DNA of 64,000 nucleotides from Chondrilla cf. caribensis (GCA_964020155.1 OZ026555.1:3092295-3156294); one strand, 5' to 3'; shown: positions 35,322 to 49,400, counted from the first letter of the stretch. Notes: generated from the letters alone by a model not told the origin. Made by a program: numbers and translations.

Positions 35322-35687
35322 GAAGCAAGAGTGGTATGACAAGGTAACTCTGTCCAGAGGAGGCTGGTGGGCAATCTACGGCGATGGACTACAGCTACAA
35401 CTGGACAACGAACAGCAGCAGTGCAGGAAGACGAGCCAAACCCGTACCTGTACTACGTATGTGACAGATCACTCAAGAGAGTCTGACAAGAAGAGGCACA
35501 AGTGCTTGTCAGAGCAAACGAAACCAGTCCAAGAGCAACATGTAGCAGTGCAGTGTGTAAAGTGCCAGCAGTGGTTTGTAGATACTATTATGTAAGTGTA
35601 TTTTTGAATTGTATGACTTTGGCCAACTTAGCCACCCTACTGGTCACTGAAGTCATTTTCACATATCACCAAGATCCAGCGGTGTAA
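35322..35687 (+). pseudogene. uncharacterised coding remnant split over frames
   Basis: Consecutive segments look protein-like but change frame: EWYDKVTLSRGGWWAIYGDG with LQLQLDNEQQQ (one frame), then DEPNPYLYYVCDRSLKRV (second frame, followed by TGA), then ARANETSPRATCSSAVCKV-like sequence with PAVVCRYYYV. I do not recognise the family. The even codon-like texture with frameshifts and a stop suggests a decayed gene or transposon ORF. The upstream frame at 34952-35197 may be part of it. Confidence 0.35.
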
Positions 35688-36049
35688 ATCCATGGAATAC
35701 ATAAAGTAGCACTGCTGATATTGAGATGTTTATGCCAAAGAATGTTGTGCTCAGTGCAATGGCGTACATACCGGTATGACATTAAGTTGCCTCCGGTTAA
35801 CCCAACTTGTACTTAATATATAACTTTTTAGGAATGTCATCCTGTGTCCTTTTTCATTTTTGAATGCCTATATGTTACAGCTACTCATACAACTAAGTAT
35901 ATACTGTATACTTGATAATATTTTGTCTAGTATTACAACATTGTTCTAAGAATAGGTATATTGACGTTATAATTACATAATTACTCAATGTATTACATTG
36001 CTCAAATAATTACATGTATTCAGTGCTTAAGAATCATGGAGTAAAAATT
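35688..36049. other. intergenic / B3GALT6 3' flank
   Basis: AT-rich noncoding sequence that probably contains the 3' UTR of the minus-strand B3GALT6 gene. Nothing else seen. Confidence 0.5.
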
Positions 36050-37060
36050 CTATATAAAGTCAAAGCTACGTTTACAACATTTACTTGGTAATTCATGCCA
36101 AAGATAATCAAAAGATGGATAAGTTTGATATTCCTTCTTACACAGAACACCATTGTTCAAGATGTTGGAGTACCTCTCTCTCATATTCTGAATTGATTGC
36201 TTATGAGAGATTACATACTGATTTTGACATCCTCTGGAAACAAATTCTGTATCAAATCTTACATCATGAACTCTGTTTACATCAAACGCAGCTAGCCACA
36301 CACCTACAGAAACATCTTCACTGTTGTACATAGCCAGAAATTTGGAATTGTTTGCAATTAGTCCCACTAGATCGTGAGATAGAATATATCCACCACCATG
36401 AGCATAAGGTAAATAGCGATCACAGAGAAACCACTTAGTTTCCTTCCATTTTCCACTTCTTTTCACATGTGAATCTCCACGAAAGAAACCCCAGTATAGC
36501 ATTTTATGTTTTTCTTCATGTACACGTTGAAGCAATTCTTTAATAATAATATTTAATTGAACAAAAGTGTCATCATCACACTTTAACAAGAATGTGAAGT
36601 ATTCATTGGTATCAGTCCAAAGAAAACTGGTTAGAACCTTCAGTGTTAAATTAGCATACGAATCTATTAATCCTGGGAGTAACACTAGGTCTCCAAACTT
36701 CTGTTTTTCTTTGAGTAAGCCAGATTTCACACCTGAGGGTAAGGAATGGCCTCCAATGAAAAACTTATAAGTGACAAATTCGCTGGCAATAGGACGTCCC
36801 TTATACTTCAGTTGCAACCAGGTATTCCTTATAGCCTCTCTTCTAGCTTCTCCTTGTTCAGTAGGGGTAGACAAGATCACCATACATAAAAGTTTTCTTT
36901 CACGAGCTTCTGCGTTGTTCGAGCGAAGGTTTTCTTGTGATATTTCTCGCTTACGCGAACAATACCCAACCTCCGGACTGGGGATTCGAAAAAGCAAGTA
37001 TATTATCGTTAATCCTTGAAGTAGAACAAACAGATAAACAAAATGGGTTATCGAAGGCAT
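36050..37060 (-). CDS. B3GALT6: beta-1,3-galactosyltransferase 6 (xylosylprotein linker enzyme)
   Basis: A single-exon frame of 336 residues, matching the usual length and intronless structure of B3GALT6. A type II membrane anchor spans residues about 8-24. GT31 motifs follow: RREAIRNTWLQLKYKG (77 on), the metal-binding DDD at 162-164 in LLKCDDDTFVQLN, YWGFFRGDSHVKRSGKWKE, YLPYAHGGGYILSHDLV, and the SEDVSVGVWLA motif near 247-257. The C-terminal GCQNQYVISHKQS and the terminal Cys-Cys (SKCCKRS) are typical of B3GALT6 rather than other GT31 members. It adds the second galactose of the glycosaminoglycan-protein linker tetrasaccharide in the Golgi. It lies downstream of SSR4 on the same strand. 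Confidence 0.93.
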   Translation of the reverse strand: MPSITHFVYLFVLLQGLTIIYLLFRIPSPEVGYCSRKREISQENLRSNNAEARERKLLCMVILSTPTEQGEARREAIRNTWLQLKYKGRPIASEFVTYKFFIGGHSLPSGVKSGLLKEKQKFGDLVLLPGLIDSYANLTLKVLTSFLWTDTNEYFTFLLKCDDDTFVQLNIIIKELLQRVHEEKHKMLYWGFFRGDSHVKRSGKWKETKWFLCDRYLPYAHGGGYILSHDLVGLIANNSKFLAMYNSEDVSVGVWLAAFDVNRVHDVRFDTEFVSRGCQNQYVISHKQSIQNMRERYSNILNNGVLCKKEYQTYPSFDYLWHELPSKCCKRSFDFI

Positions 37061-37751
37061 ATCTCGAAGACAATAAAGCGTGCTGCCCGGTAGCTCTGTA
37101 TCCGGTGATCCGTCACATGAAGCAAATATTGACTGGATGCTTAATTCGATGGTAAAAATGATGGATACTCAAATTATACTGCTTATAGCTTACTATAAGA
37201 TGGACTAGAGTCATTTTTGTTTATTTCGCCATCCATCAGTGAGTTTCGAACGTAATCCAGACCCATTCTCGTTTCCATTTTATATAATGGGACTTCGTCC
37301 CAACGAGAAGGCTGGCCAGCTGGATTATGGATACATACCTTGATGCTGCATTATTTAAACACCCAGAAGGGTGGAAAGGGAAATATGGGTCCAGCAACTA
37401 CTGTTTTTATCAGTAGACAAATGTTAGTACACTATCTAGTAGTTCTATGCAAGATGTTCAAAGTCATGTTTGGTTTAATGTTTGTGTACATATACGTACA
37501 TATGCATACTCATACAGCTAACCATGTCACGATCATTATCCAATGAAGCAAATCATATTATAGATATAGCCAGTATGTACCCACAGTTCTATACCAATAC
37601 AGTAGTAATAATTTAACAATAATAGTATTCATAATTGTTTACCATACATGGAAAATGTGTATCAACAGTAGTCACCTACCAGTAGACCTTGCTTAAAATT
37701 ATCCAAATCACAAAGGCCAAATAATTGATCCTAAACTACTACAAGGTTGAA
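37061..37751. other. spacer between B3GALT6 and SSR4 with a small inverted element
   Basis: Holds the SSR4 3' flank and B3GALT6 5' region. At about 37246-37326 is a short inverted pair (AATCCAGACCCATTCTCGTT ... AACGAGAAGGCTGGCCAGCT, then GGATT) that resembles the ends of the element at 59895-60030. Confidence 0.45.
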
Positions 37752-40323
37752 TTAGCTTTGGAGTTTCACCTTTGTGGTATAAGCAAACCACCACAGCAAC
37801 AAAGCAGCCACACTGGCAATGAAGTGTGTTGCCAACCAAAACTGTTCTTGAGCACCCTAAGAATACAGATGGACATGTGAATGCCTGGAGGGTAGCTGAA
37901 GAGAGCAACAAACTAACCGTATGATGAACATCGATAACAAATGCTGGATCAGCAGAAATCTCTTCTCCATTTCTGATCGCCTATAGAGTGGTAAGTTGAT
38001 ATTTCGAGTATTAATCAGGGTAAAAATAACAGGATACTAATTAATACATGTACACTTACTTTGCGAATTTCTCCAATAGTAGCTTCATTGAAAAATTGGA
38101 AGGAATATGTTCCTTTCGAGACAGAAGTATGTCCATTGGAGTATGAGACCTGATATTTCTTTGTTTTAGGATGGTGGACAACAGGTAAAATCCTACCATT
38201 CAAATTAGCATACCAAACATCCTAAGATGAAGAAGAATGGAATTCACAGAGGCTCATGTAGATATGATTAGCATACAAAGGTACAGTGTGGTCTGTATGA
38301 ACATGCTATTGCCAAATATGTACATATTCAGCTAGAATATGTACAGTACAGTTGCCCGCACAAAGTTACTTTAACACAACAGAAACATTTATGTATGTCC
38401 TCAAAAATGAATTTAACTTTTTATCATGCAATAAGTACATATCTGATATGACTAAATTACCATATAACGGGGATTTTTAATACATATGTAGGTGCAACTT
38501 TTGCAGGAACTACGTACATACATTACTTCACAGGAGTAGAAGGGCCGGAGGCAAAACTAATTGAAATACATGGTAGAGCAATCATTGTGCATTGAAACAA
38601 CGGTTTCAAATTAACGCGTACAGTTTACACAGATATCTGGACTGTCATCATGGAAGAAAATACACAATGAAAGGGAGAGGAACTGCATCAATCTGTTTAT
38701 TCTTTTTGCGGAAGTGGAGGCATTGTTCATCAAGATGTAGGAACTAAACAAACCTGGCTGACATACTACAAGGTAGGCTACAAGTTCACTGTAAATGGAT
38801 TTCCACAGACACTGAAAGCCATACACCTCCTTTTTTAAAAACACACTACATTAATATTCAAACCTGAGAACAAATGGGTTGCAAAAAGTAGGCCTAAGAC
38901 TCAGAGATTATGGAGGAGACGAATAGTCACCAGGATTTCACTGTCTTGGCAAGGTCTGGCCCTAATTCACACAAGACAAAGTCTAGAGCATGATGGGATA
39001 AAAACAAACCAACCAAATATGTACTTAGCCATAACTAGTGCGTTACCACGCAAGATGAGAGATTTTAACTTTTTTACAATCTTTGCTATTTCTGGGCAGT
39101 CCGGAAAGGAATTTCAATGGTTGATTATTCCCACTTTTCAGATAATTATGTAATTATGTAATTACACAGGTACGTACGTATGCATTAGACTCCTAAAGAG
39201 AGAGTAGTATGTAGCATAAAACAAACATCCAGCAAACCTTTTCAGAATGACTTCCAGAACAGGACAATTCAAATTCCACAATTAGAACTGTTTCTTTGGA
39301 TAATATGGTTTGAGAAGTTGAGTACTGTTCTGAACGAGCTTTACAAGCAGCTGAATAACAAAAGCATTATCCATATAAAATAACAAAAGGAAGTATTTTA
39401 TATACAGTGGAACCTCTCTATTAAGGACACTTTGGGAGCTTGATTTTAGTCCTTATTACAGAGGTGTCCCCAATTCAGAGGTCACTTAATACACTACAGT
39501 ACTACAATGGGACACAGAATGGTGTCCTTATTATAGAGGTTTCAGCAATTCAGAGGTTTACAATAGAGAGGTTCCACTGTACATATAGTCTACAACAAAA
39601 TAAACAAATCATGCCAAACACAGCACTGCATGAGCATTCAAGCAGATGATGGAGATATATTATGTATGTGAGACATGTTTGGAGGTTCTTACAGGTTTTA
39701 AAGCTAATCTGAAAGGTAGTATTGATGTAACTTTAAATACTGTTGAATTGATGAAAGAAAACCAAAGAAAAAGTACCGTAGGTAGCACCGCTAGAATAAC
39801 TTATAATCAAGCATCTTTTCTCTGTTAGCACGCTCTACATGGTGCCCGCATACCTATACATAATCAGATGAATACAGAACAGTCACAGGCAGGCATTTGT
39901 TCACCGTTCTAAACATTCGAGAGCACTTAGATTTCATGGACAGGGTTCATTATTCACCAGAAGTCACATACGCAGCCAAAATGCGTTCTATAAGCTTTCT
40001 CAGCCCATAGACACTACATAACCAGCCCTGACCCAAAGTCTTTAATAGCTGACGCTTGAGACAAGCCCAAATGTGAAATGGAGTTCTTAGCCTTACTACT
40101 AAACAAGGTAGGCGAAGTGTAAGTTTTTTAGCTGACAGCAAGAACAGTTGAAATGAGTTGATCTGAATGCGAACAAAGGGCTCGGCCATTTTCTTGAAAA
40201 ATACAACCAGCAATACTAATCCTCAAAGAGTCTATGCTCACATAGGTGATACAATCGATAGAAATAATTCTTACCGTCTGCAGAAGTGATTAATACTAGG
40301 GCTGTCAAAAGAAACGCATACAT
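37752..40323 (-). CDS. SSR4: translocon-associated protein subunit delta (TRAP-delta)
   Basis: Five exons join in frame to 163 residues (human SSR4 is 173): 40323-40275, 39350-39238, 38221-38060, 37980-37918, 37856-37752. Residues 1-16 (MYAFLLTALVLITSADG) form the signal peptide. The luminal domain holds Cys residues at the family positions (ACKARSE near its start, LSCSGS) and the KYQVSYSNGHTSVSKGTYSF core, which parallels the human RYQVSWSLDH... segment. NGEEISADPAFVIDVHHT precedes one transmembrane helix (HFIASVAALLLWWFAYTT) and a short cytosolic tail. TRAP binds the Sec61 translocon at the ER membrane and assists protein import and glycosylation. Phases are 1, 0, 0, 0. The gene is head-to-head with GRIPAP1. 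Confidence 0.92.
39415..39579. mobile_element. 165-base Tc1/mariner-pogo-like MITE
   Basis: Starts CAGTGGAACCTCTCTATT and ends with the inverted form AATAGAGAGGTTCCACTG. TA dinucleotides flank both ends (39413-39414, 39580-39581), as expected for TA-targeting elements. The interior has repeated 'gtccttatta(c/t)agaggt' phrases and no ORF. It lies in the first intron of SSR4, just upstream of exon 2. Confidence 0.85.
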
Positions 40324-40412
40324 TTTCAGACCTTCGATCTTCCGTTCAAAATAGATGATAAGAGGATACCGTCAGTACCCGGCGTGGTAACCTCTGCGGT
40401 GAAGGCTTAAAT
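40324..40412. promoter_or_regulatory. bidirectional promoter, SSR4 / GRIPAP1
   Basis: Only 89 bases separate the SSR4 Met (40323, -) from the first in-frame GRIPAP1 Met (40413, +); the gap is 110 if the MAQ start at 40434 is used. It is relatively GC-rich (CCGTCAGTACCCGGCGTGG) with no TATA box, typical of housekeeping divergent promoters. Confidence 0.6.
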
Positions 40413-43400
40413 GTGTCGCAATCTTGGAGCAAAATGGCGCAAGGGGATCAGCCGAAAATGGGTGATTCGCAGCAACCCGACTCGAATTTTCTTTCAATCG
40501 ATCAGGAAGAATTCAGCAGAATGCAGGTGAATGTATTGAGTAATGTTGCTATGATCTGCATAAGTTTGAGATTAGTATGGAGTGAGGGTAACTTATATTG
40601 AGCGTTTTTAGAACCTGAGCCGTGACCAAGTGTCTTCGAATGTGATAATCATTTGTCTATGGAGATTAATTTGAACAGAGAGGAACTAATTCCATCCACT
40701 TATGAATGCATGGCTTGGCATATGTTTGCTTACTCTCACGCATCCTCTCGTCACTCTCACGCCCCTGCTAAGACTATGGTTTGGGTCTGCTGTAGTGTCA
40801 GTTGTAGTGGTAGACCATAATCGATCATCACTTATATTTCAAATACATACGTAGGTTTTGAAGTATCTTGACTTAATTGACCAAATCTGATAATAAATTC
40901 TGTGTAATAGAAGTATGTGGATATTTCTTGTAAATGGAGTATTTCTCTACCTTATCACAAATAAGTAATAGACTTGATAACAAGGCACGGCGTTTTTACT
41001 GTGTCTAGCCATGTTAGATCATTACATAATTTGGTATAACAGCAAGTTATAGGAACTCTCATATGAATCAATCTAATATTGATAGCTCCATTTCAATACT
41101 GCTTCAATGTATCAATTCCACCCCACCCCCCACGCCCCACCCCCAATTGGATGATTTCTGTCTAATTTAAACTATATTCCTGTAGTTGTTTGTTCCTGGT
41201 ACATTAAATTGCACGGTTTAAACATTGACACTAATTATTCAGGTTGTAAGTACATGTGCATATTATGTTTGGTCATGTGTTGGTGTGCATGCTGTGTTTT
41301 TATTCCTGTCCATGTAAAATACTTCAACAGACTCAGCTGTTGCAACTTCGGGAAGAAAATTACCTATTACGGGAGGATGTAGCTCGAAAGGAAGCAGGTA
41401 TGTATGTATGTACATATATACATCTGTATGTAGATTTACTTGTACTTATTTTTACTGCAATAATTCATCTATCTCAAGTACATGGTCTGATACTTTTATA
41501 GAAATTGTTAGTTTTCAATTTCAAAGTAAGGAATTGGAAAAAGCTCGAAAGGTGAGTATCTATCAATTTCCAATAATATCATTGGAGAGAAATTTTTCCT
41601 GAGTCTTCTGTGCAAACATGTTTGATGTTTGAAATTGATGAAAGAATAAAATCCTAAGTTTATATGAACAGGTCTGTGTTTACATACCGCAATATTGTAT
41701 GTAAAACGTACAGATATGATAGAATGCTGTAGCACTCTTCGTGTGTGAGTTTTCAAGTAAAATTAATAGATCCCTAAATCTCACTTCTTTTAGTATATGT
41801 ATGTAATACAATTACATGTGCATGTGTGTTTCATTTATAAAATGAATGAGTGTTTCCCATAAATGATTACATGTTAGGTTTTTGTCCTCGCAGGTTATTC
41901 AAAAGAGTAAGAAAGGGAAGGTAACTATCCATGTATACATACTGTACGTATGTAGAAACGTTATTCCTATAATTGATAATGTTTAGGATCAGCTAATGGC
42001 CAATGCCATGTTAGCATCTGTTGTTCGAAAATTAGTTAGTGGTTGTTGACAATTATTGATTAGAGGTTGTACCTACACATGTACTACTTTTGCCATCATA
42101 GAACAACTCCAGTACTGGGCTAAATGTGGTTTAGATAATATAGTCAGTGTTACCAAATCACCACCAATCTAGGAAAGTTGTTCCAACTATTTAACCGATA
42201 CTGGTATTCATCCAATTTTTGGTGTAACACTCATTTGAACACGAATACATATGATGTTCATCTCTGATTTGTTTACAGGATATTCAGTCTTTAGTTGAAG
42301 AGAATGAAAGTTTGCAAATGAAAATGGAAGCACAAGAGCATGAATTCAAACTACAGAACAAAACGATAATGGATGAATTAGCCATGGTACATGTGCATAT
42401 ATTTTTATATAGTGTACGTTTATGTGTTTGAAGAAATATGCATTTCCACTTGTTCACATTTGCAAGGATTTAGCATACAAATCTTTTCATAATAGTATGT
42501 ATGTATGTGTTCACTTTGTCAACATTTTGGTATGGTTTGTTTTCCTATAGGTAGTTACTGCGAAAGATGAACTTGAAAAGGAAGTATCTCAGTTAAGACT
42601 ACTCAGTAATAGTAGGGACAACTCCCAACACGACAATGAAGACCAGGTACTGAAGCTGAAGGCTGAAATCACTGTTTTGCAGAGACAGATTGAAGGTATA
42701 TACGTACATACCTAATATGTGTGGATACTGACATCTTTTGTCTTTTCGAATGCTTGTAATAGCCGTATGTACATATGCATACACTCCTTTAATTCAATAA
42801 TTAACACTATTGTGTAGTGTGCATGTAAATTAATGATCATTGCTGATGCAAATGCATGGGAATCATCTGTGAACAATGGTTATGATGTGATACCCGGCAC
42901 ACATTATAGTTTTATTTGATTCCACATGCATATTATGTGTGGAGAGTTACATGCGTATGTTGTATCCCATTACAGTAATTGTAAGTGATCATTTTGAATA
43001 ACCCTAGTTTATTGTGAATGATTGTTTGTTGCTGATTACATTACATACACTAATTGTGTATCCAATGGGATATATACACACAGTATTGGCACGTGCACCT
43101 CTAATGTTAACATTCACTAGGATACAAGTACATGTATGTATATGTATTTTAGCTATTGTTGCTTAACTTAAGTTCCTACAATATGTTTTTTTGTCAAGTA
43201 CTGATATTTGTATTCATACGGGTGTTTTCTTATTAGGTGACCATAGCATGGGAGGAATAGAATCAGATGGTGAAACTGGATGGCAATTACAGGCGGCTGT
43301 CGAGGAAAAGAGATTACTATATGAACAATTAGCAGAACTTAAGGTAACTTAAAGTGATATACGTATTTGGGAAGTGAATTCTTGATACATAAGAATGTAC

Positions 43401-46400
43401 GTGTGTATGTATGTATACATACATTTCCCTGGTAATGTGCAATGTGATAATATACTGGGAATGTAACTATCTCCAAGCATGTCTATTATCCAATGACAAT
43501 ACTGTAAAACAAATTGTGACACTCTGTATAATTTTCGTTAGTCCACCACAATAATATGTTTTTGAAAAGTATGATGGATTAATGAGTTTGGCGGATTAAA
43601 TGGATATTCATTAGTTCTTATATATTATATTGGCACTGGTATATTGTGGCAGATATTAAGGCTCAGCAGATAAAACAGTATTGAGTATTCACTGTACATG
43701 TACATACATATTTGCATACTGTATATGCGTACATATGTATTGAAACCCTTATGTTACTCCCATCTGCTGCACATTAAAATAATTACATGTATTGCTAATT
43801 AGATGATTTACATACCCATGTGCACTTACATAGTATTCATACATATGTGTCATTCATTGCTATCAGACATACTGACAGAGTGTCTTTATCATAAATAACT
43901 CTATTATGTCAATTCAGTTCATTTAGTACTGTATACTGTATGTATAGCAGTGTTTTATACATACATATACACATATTATATACATACATACATACATACG
44001 TATGTTATACCTATAGGCTGCTCATCAAGATGAATTAGAAAAAGTGAAAATGGAAAATAGTGAGGTTGGTGTAGTCTAGATGTGTTGTAAATGTTCAATA
44101 CCTTACATGTGTACGTACATAGTAGTATGAACGACGTACGTACATATTCTCTTATGCATTTACAGCTTATAGAAAAACTAAGACGAAAGCAGGAAAGGTT
44201 TGTACGCAATATCATTTTATATATTGATCCATTGATAGTTAGTTCTGATGTCTACTTCATAGTGTTCTACAGTTACAGCAGGAAAAGGAAACCCTCTTCA
44301 TTGGAAAAAAGTAAGTCATTTATTACAATGATGTAATTTGCATATACTAGTAGTAATAAATGGACCAAGCACATGAGAATTCAACTACATAATATATTCA
44401 AGAATAACAGTTGATAATAATGATAACCTTAAAAACATTACCTCTTTTCAAATTGTACATGCAGACATGTACCTGACATACCATTATATAATATTACTTA
44501 ATCTGCTAAGATATATGTTGTATGTGTAATGAAGCATCCAAGTATTAAAGGTACATGATTGCAGGTCCAGTCTACACGTTCCAATCTCCAGATCTTTATA
44601 CGTCTATTTCTTGTATCAGTTGCATGAAATCTAAAACTCCAACTGCATGTTCAGCAGTTAAGACATCTAATCCATTTTATGATCTGTGAATAGCTAGCTT
44701 CCTTTTGCCCACAATTAATTCAGCAAGTCTCCTATACAAGACCTTGGCTCCTATTGTCCTCCCTCGTTTGTGGATGCTGTAACAAAGTTGAACAAACTGT
44801 GTTCTACCACCAAGACCCCCTGCTCCGAGGCTCATGTTGTCCCTTCTCCCTGTTTGTAATAGGTGGCTTGTAGACTCCAACATCTGTCAGACAGTGTGAA
44901 ATAATCGAGGGTTTTGATCTTCTTGATTAATGCGGATATCTGACAAGTACATATGTACGTAGTCCAATCTAGTCTATAATCAGGTGATGTAGACTAGATT
45001 GGACTAGTTATCAGTTAAGAAGAGCGAAACTCTCCATTCTTCAAAGTTGCAAGTTGTGTTAATATCGCTTCTATAGACATGCAGGAGAAGAAGCAATGAA
45101 AGTTTATGAAGGGCAAATTGAGGTACGTGTGAGAGCGATTTATACTTGAAATTTTGTTTTTTGAACAGTATTGTAGACCCTGTGATTTACTCCTCGGTAG
45201 ATGTTGACAAGGCAAATAACAGAATTACAGACAAAGATTGATAATTCTGAACAGGTGAGTTCATGCAGACTACATGTGTTTGTTTGTGTGTACTGCTGAG
45301 TATCAGATATACGTACATTTGTATACAATTTATTCCCTCAAACAAGGATAACTCTCAAGATTATTCCAAGGAATTAAGCACTCTAAGAAGTAACCTTGAG
45401 AAGCAGTGTGAGGAGAATGCTGACTTGCGGTTGCAAGTATCGGTAAGTACTGTAACTCCTGTGTATATATGCATATACATACATTGTATGTGCATGTACT
45501 GTATATCCAAAAGTATGATGTCATCATCCATACTTAAATATTATAACTGATCACCTACGTACGTATAAAGAATAAACATTCTATATAAATTTTCCTCATA
45601 ATCAGTATCATACCTTATGAGCCTAATACGTATACGTACATACTGTAATATGATGCTTCTCCCTTTTTTGGCTGTATTAGTAAATTTGTTAGATGAACAA
45701 GTACACCTGTTCGTCTATGTATGTTTGTATTATTATGTTCCCTTACGCATGTACGTATATGATGCTTATATATCATGCAATGGTGTTTATAACTTTAGAA
45801 CGGAACAAAAGAAAGAGAAGATTTATCTGTTGAGGTTGGGGAACTGAAAGGTCACATCTCATCACTAATGGCAAAGGTTGCTGATGCTGAAGAGGTGGGT
45901 TTTGTGTGTCCACATACGTACATACATATATGTACGTACGTACATTAGTGTTGCCACGATAATCACAATATGTTAAATTTACAATACACTATCATACCTT
46001 GCTACAGAGGGTTTCCATAATGGCAGTCCCCAACATATTGCCCAGTGCACAGACCTCTCACCTTTGATTAATTGATTGTCACTAGTCACCCAATCAACTG
46101 TGGTAGGCAGGTAATGCAGTTTTGGAATAAGCTAGTAAAAAATCCATTTGGATCTGTTCTGGAGCATCCAAGCATGCTACCCAACTGATTTCTTTTCAAA
46201 AACCTGACTGACAGTTAAGAGAGCCATATGCCTCATGTCTACATGCACATGTCTCATATCTAATAAGTCTACACCATTATATGTACCTGTAGTAATCAAC
46301 ATCCAATCCATGTGGAATATTGTAATGTAGAATATAACATGGCACAAACCTGTTATAGACTGTGATACAGATTTTCCTGTATTGCTGCAACACTAATACG

Positions 46401-49400
46401 TATGTACGTACATATGTATGTACATGACTGTGAAGAAATTCAACATTATTATTTTGATAATATTTTGACACTATGCATACAGTATTTACATACAAACCTT
46501 TGAATGAACAAATGGCATAGTTTTATTGCAACTAATATTGAAAAATTGTCCTACATTTATAATATACTATTATGTTTACATGTTTCACAATTTACCACAT
46601 CTTCATGCCTCACTATAACCGCTCATTGTAAAATTTTCTTCTTTTTTTCTTTTCTCTATGATAGTAGCTCTTTGTAGGTAATGTGTGTATTATACATAAT
46701 AATGGTATGAACACACATTATGTAACCTTTCATGTACCTATGTAGCTTGCTGACAAGAGGAGAGTTATTATCAATGAGCTGTCCACCAAAGAACATGAAA
46801 AAGATCAACATTACCGTAGCAAACTGCTTGAAGTGGAAGATCGATGGAAGGTATGCTGGGGTGTACCACAAGTGTGTTACCTACGTTTATTTACATATGT
46901 AGTTAGCATTTGAGCAATTTGTGGCTCCGTTAGCTTGTTATCATTCTGCACTTGGTGGACCCGTTTGATACTGAGTTGATGATACACAAAGAAGGGTGAC
47001 TGAGCCAACTGTTACTACTTCCAGTCAGTTGTACTATTTTCTCTATTGGGTTCTTTACGAACACATACGTACGTATTTCATTCGCTAACAATTTTAGCAG
47101 ATGCTGACTAGTTACGTAGGTACCATTTGGTTTGATTTGTTTGTATGTTGAACCAAGATGGAATAGCTACATGTATGTATACATAAACATTTGTATCCTG
47201 GTTGAGGAGTAGATCAAAGGAAAAATAGTGTGTACATAAGTCATGTAGCACAGGTCAGTGGTACAGCACAGGCCACCAGACAGGATTCATTGTTAGGATT
47301 AATAGAGTGAGAACAAGGCAGGAAATTAGTAAACACATTTCTATTGCATGTAATATGTTGTATTGGACTATGTTCATAGTATTTGCAGTATAAATTGTCT
47401 ATCATTCACCAGGTCAGGATATTACTATTACATGTATACCATAACCCAGGTACATGTTGTTTTTGTTAATTGCAGTGCTAGAAATAAGGTAGCAAAAGTG
47501 GTTGGACAAATGTCCGAGCACTTTGAATTTCGGTTGGACATATTCAATCTGGGTCAGACATTGTTTGTATGGATCTTCATGTCACATAATGCAATGTAAA
47601 ATTCACTGTAAAACTATCACTTCATATGTTATTAGTCAACAATTCACTATAAAAATCTCCTTATCCAATGTATACACTACGTGAGGTCTCTTGTGACGTC
47701 ATTACGCGTATTTCAAAATGGCCGATTTTCGGCGATTTTGTAGACAAAAACTGCAAATTTCACTCGTTTGAAATAAGAACGGCGATTTTTAACAATAACA
47801 CGGATGTTTAATTACTAAAAAGAGTGATTTAAGACCAGCTTTCATGGCAGTGGCCCTTTAATTGTGCTCGGCCAAATGTCCGACCCCAGCATTTTTGGAT
47901 CGGACAAATGGCCAAAATGGTCGGATAATGTCCGAAGTCCGACCGTTATTTCGAACACTGAATTGTGTTAATATTCTTCATTTCTGCATGTATTGTAGTC
48001 TAATCAATGTAATCACTTCATCTAATCTTCAATCATAGATAATTTTTCATGTTTTTTTTAAATTTTAATAATGTCGTTTTGTGCTTTTTTACTTTTGTGT
48101 CGTAGAAAGCTAATGAAGAGATAAGAGTGGAACTCAAATCTGCAATGGTAACTAAATGACTAGTATATTTACTATGGTCCAGCGTTACTGTTATACATAT
48201 GTCTGTTATAGGAATCAGTTAATCATCTGAAGAAAGAAAACGAAATGTTACATAGTGGCCTGAAGGTTAAGGAAGAGTTGGAAAATAAGTGTAGTTCCCT
48301 AACCCGCCAACTAGAGGAAGAACAAGTAAAAGTCAAATGAACAGTGGATTGCTAGAATTGAGTCACTTTTATTTTCCTGATTTATTTTATGCTTAGAGTC
48401 AGTGGATTGGTGAAAAGGAACATCTCATAAATGCTGAAAAGATATCAAAGGAAAAGCTAGAAGAAGAAATTATGGTACTATGCATACATGTGTCTTTATT
48501 GGATAGAGGTCTAAATCGCTTTACTGCAGTAACTTGGATCTCTCTGTATCATAATATGGTATCCGTATGTATCATGGATGACTATATGTATGTAGGTGCC
48601 TTTGTCCCACCCTGACATGTAAGGTGTTAGAGAGCTGCTGACATGAATTTTCATTTAGTTGTTAGACCATAACAAAAATGTAGCCTATGTTATATTCTCC
48701 GGCTTCAGTATCAACTCTTGAGTCACCTCAGTGCTCTGTAGATTTACCATGCAAAAAGCCATTTTTGATTATTTCATAGGTGTTACCTTTTCCACTAGTC
48801 TGGTGTAATGTTACAAAGGAACAGGAGTCACTGTTTATAATCACATTGTATAGAAAAATGAGCCTCTCTTGGAACAGTTTTACTAGTATAGAGCACTTCA
48901 AATCGTCGCGGTAACAGCAAAGCTATTTTGAGAAATAATGACAACAAAAAATGAACATATGTAAGGTTTTCATGAGTCATCAAAGGAGTAACCTTATGCT
49001 TTTGAACTCTTAACTGTAGTTTACAAATCGGCTACTGATAGTAGCTTCAGTAGTGAAGGTAAAGGACCACTTTGGAGGAACAATTGTGTTCAAATATATA
49101 GAAGACCTGTTATACTTCATAATATTTTTTTACCCTAGCCTTACTGAGACAGATACACTAATAGATATACCTGTGGGAGTGTTGGCTATAGGCTATGTCT
49201 GTAGCCAGTCATTGTAACGCGAGGAAGTACCCTTAGATTAATTCCACGTGAGAGTAAAGTTCACTATGTACATATGTATTAGGGATCTGTGGCCTGTAAT
49301 GTTCATGTCCAATAGTATGTAGAATGATAGTCATAGAACTTACAGTCTATAGTGTTGGCAAAAGTACATAGCTACAACGTTTTCCCTTTAATTAAAGTGC

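Noticed and set aside
36085..37155. Plus-strand frames over B3GALT6
   Set aside because: Shadow frames of the minus-strand B3GALT6 gene.
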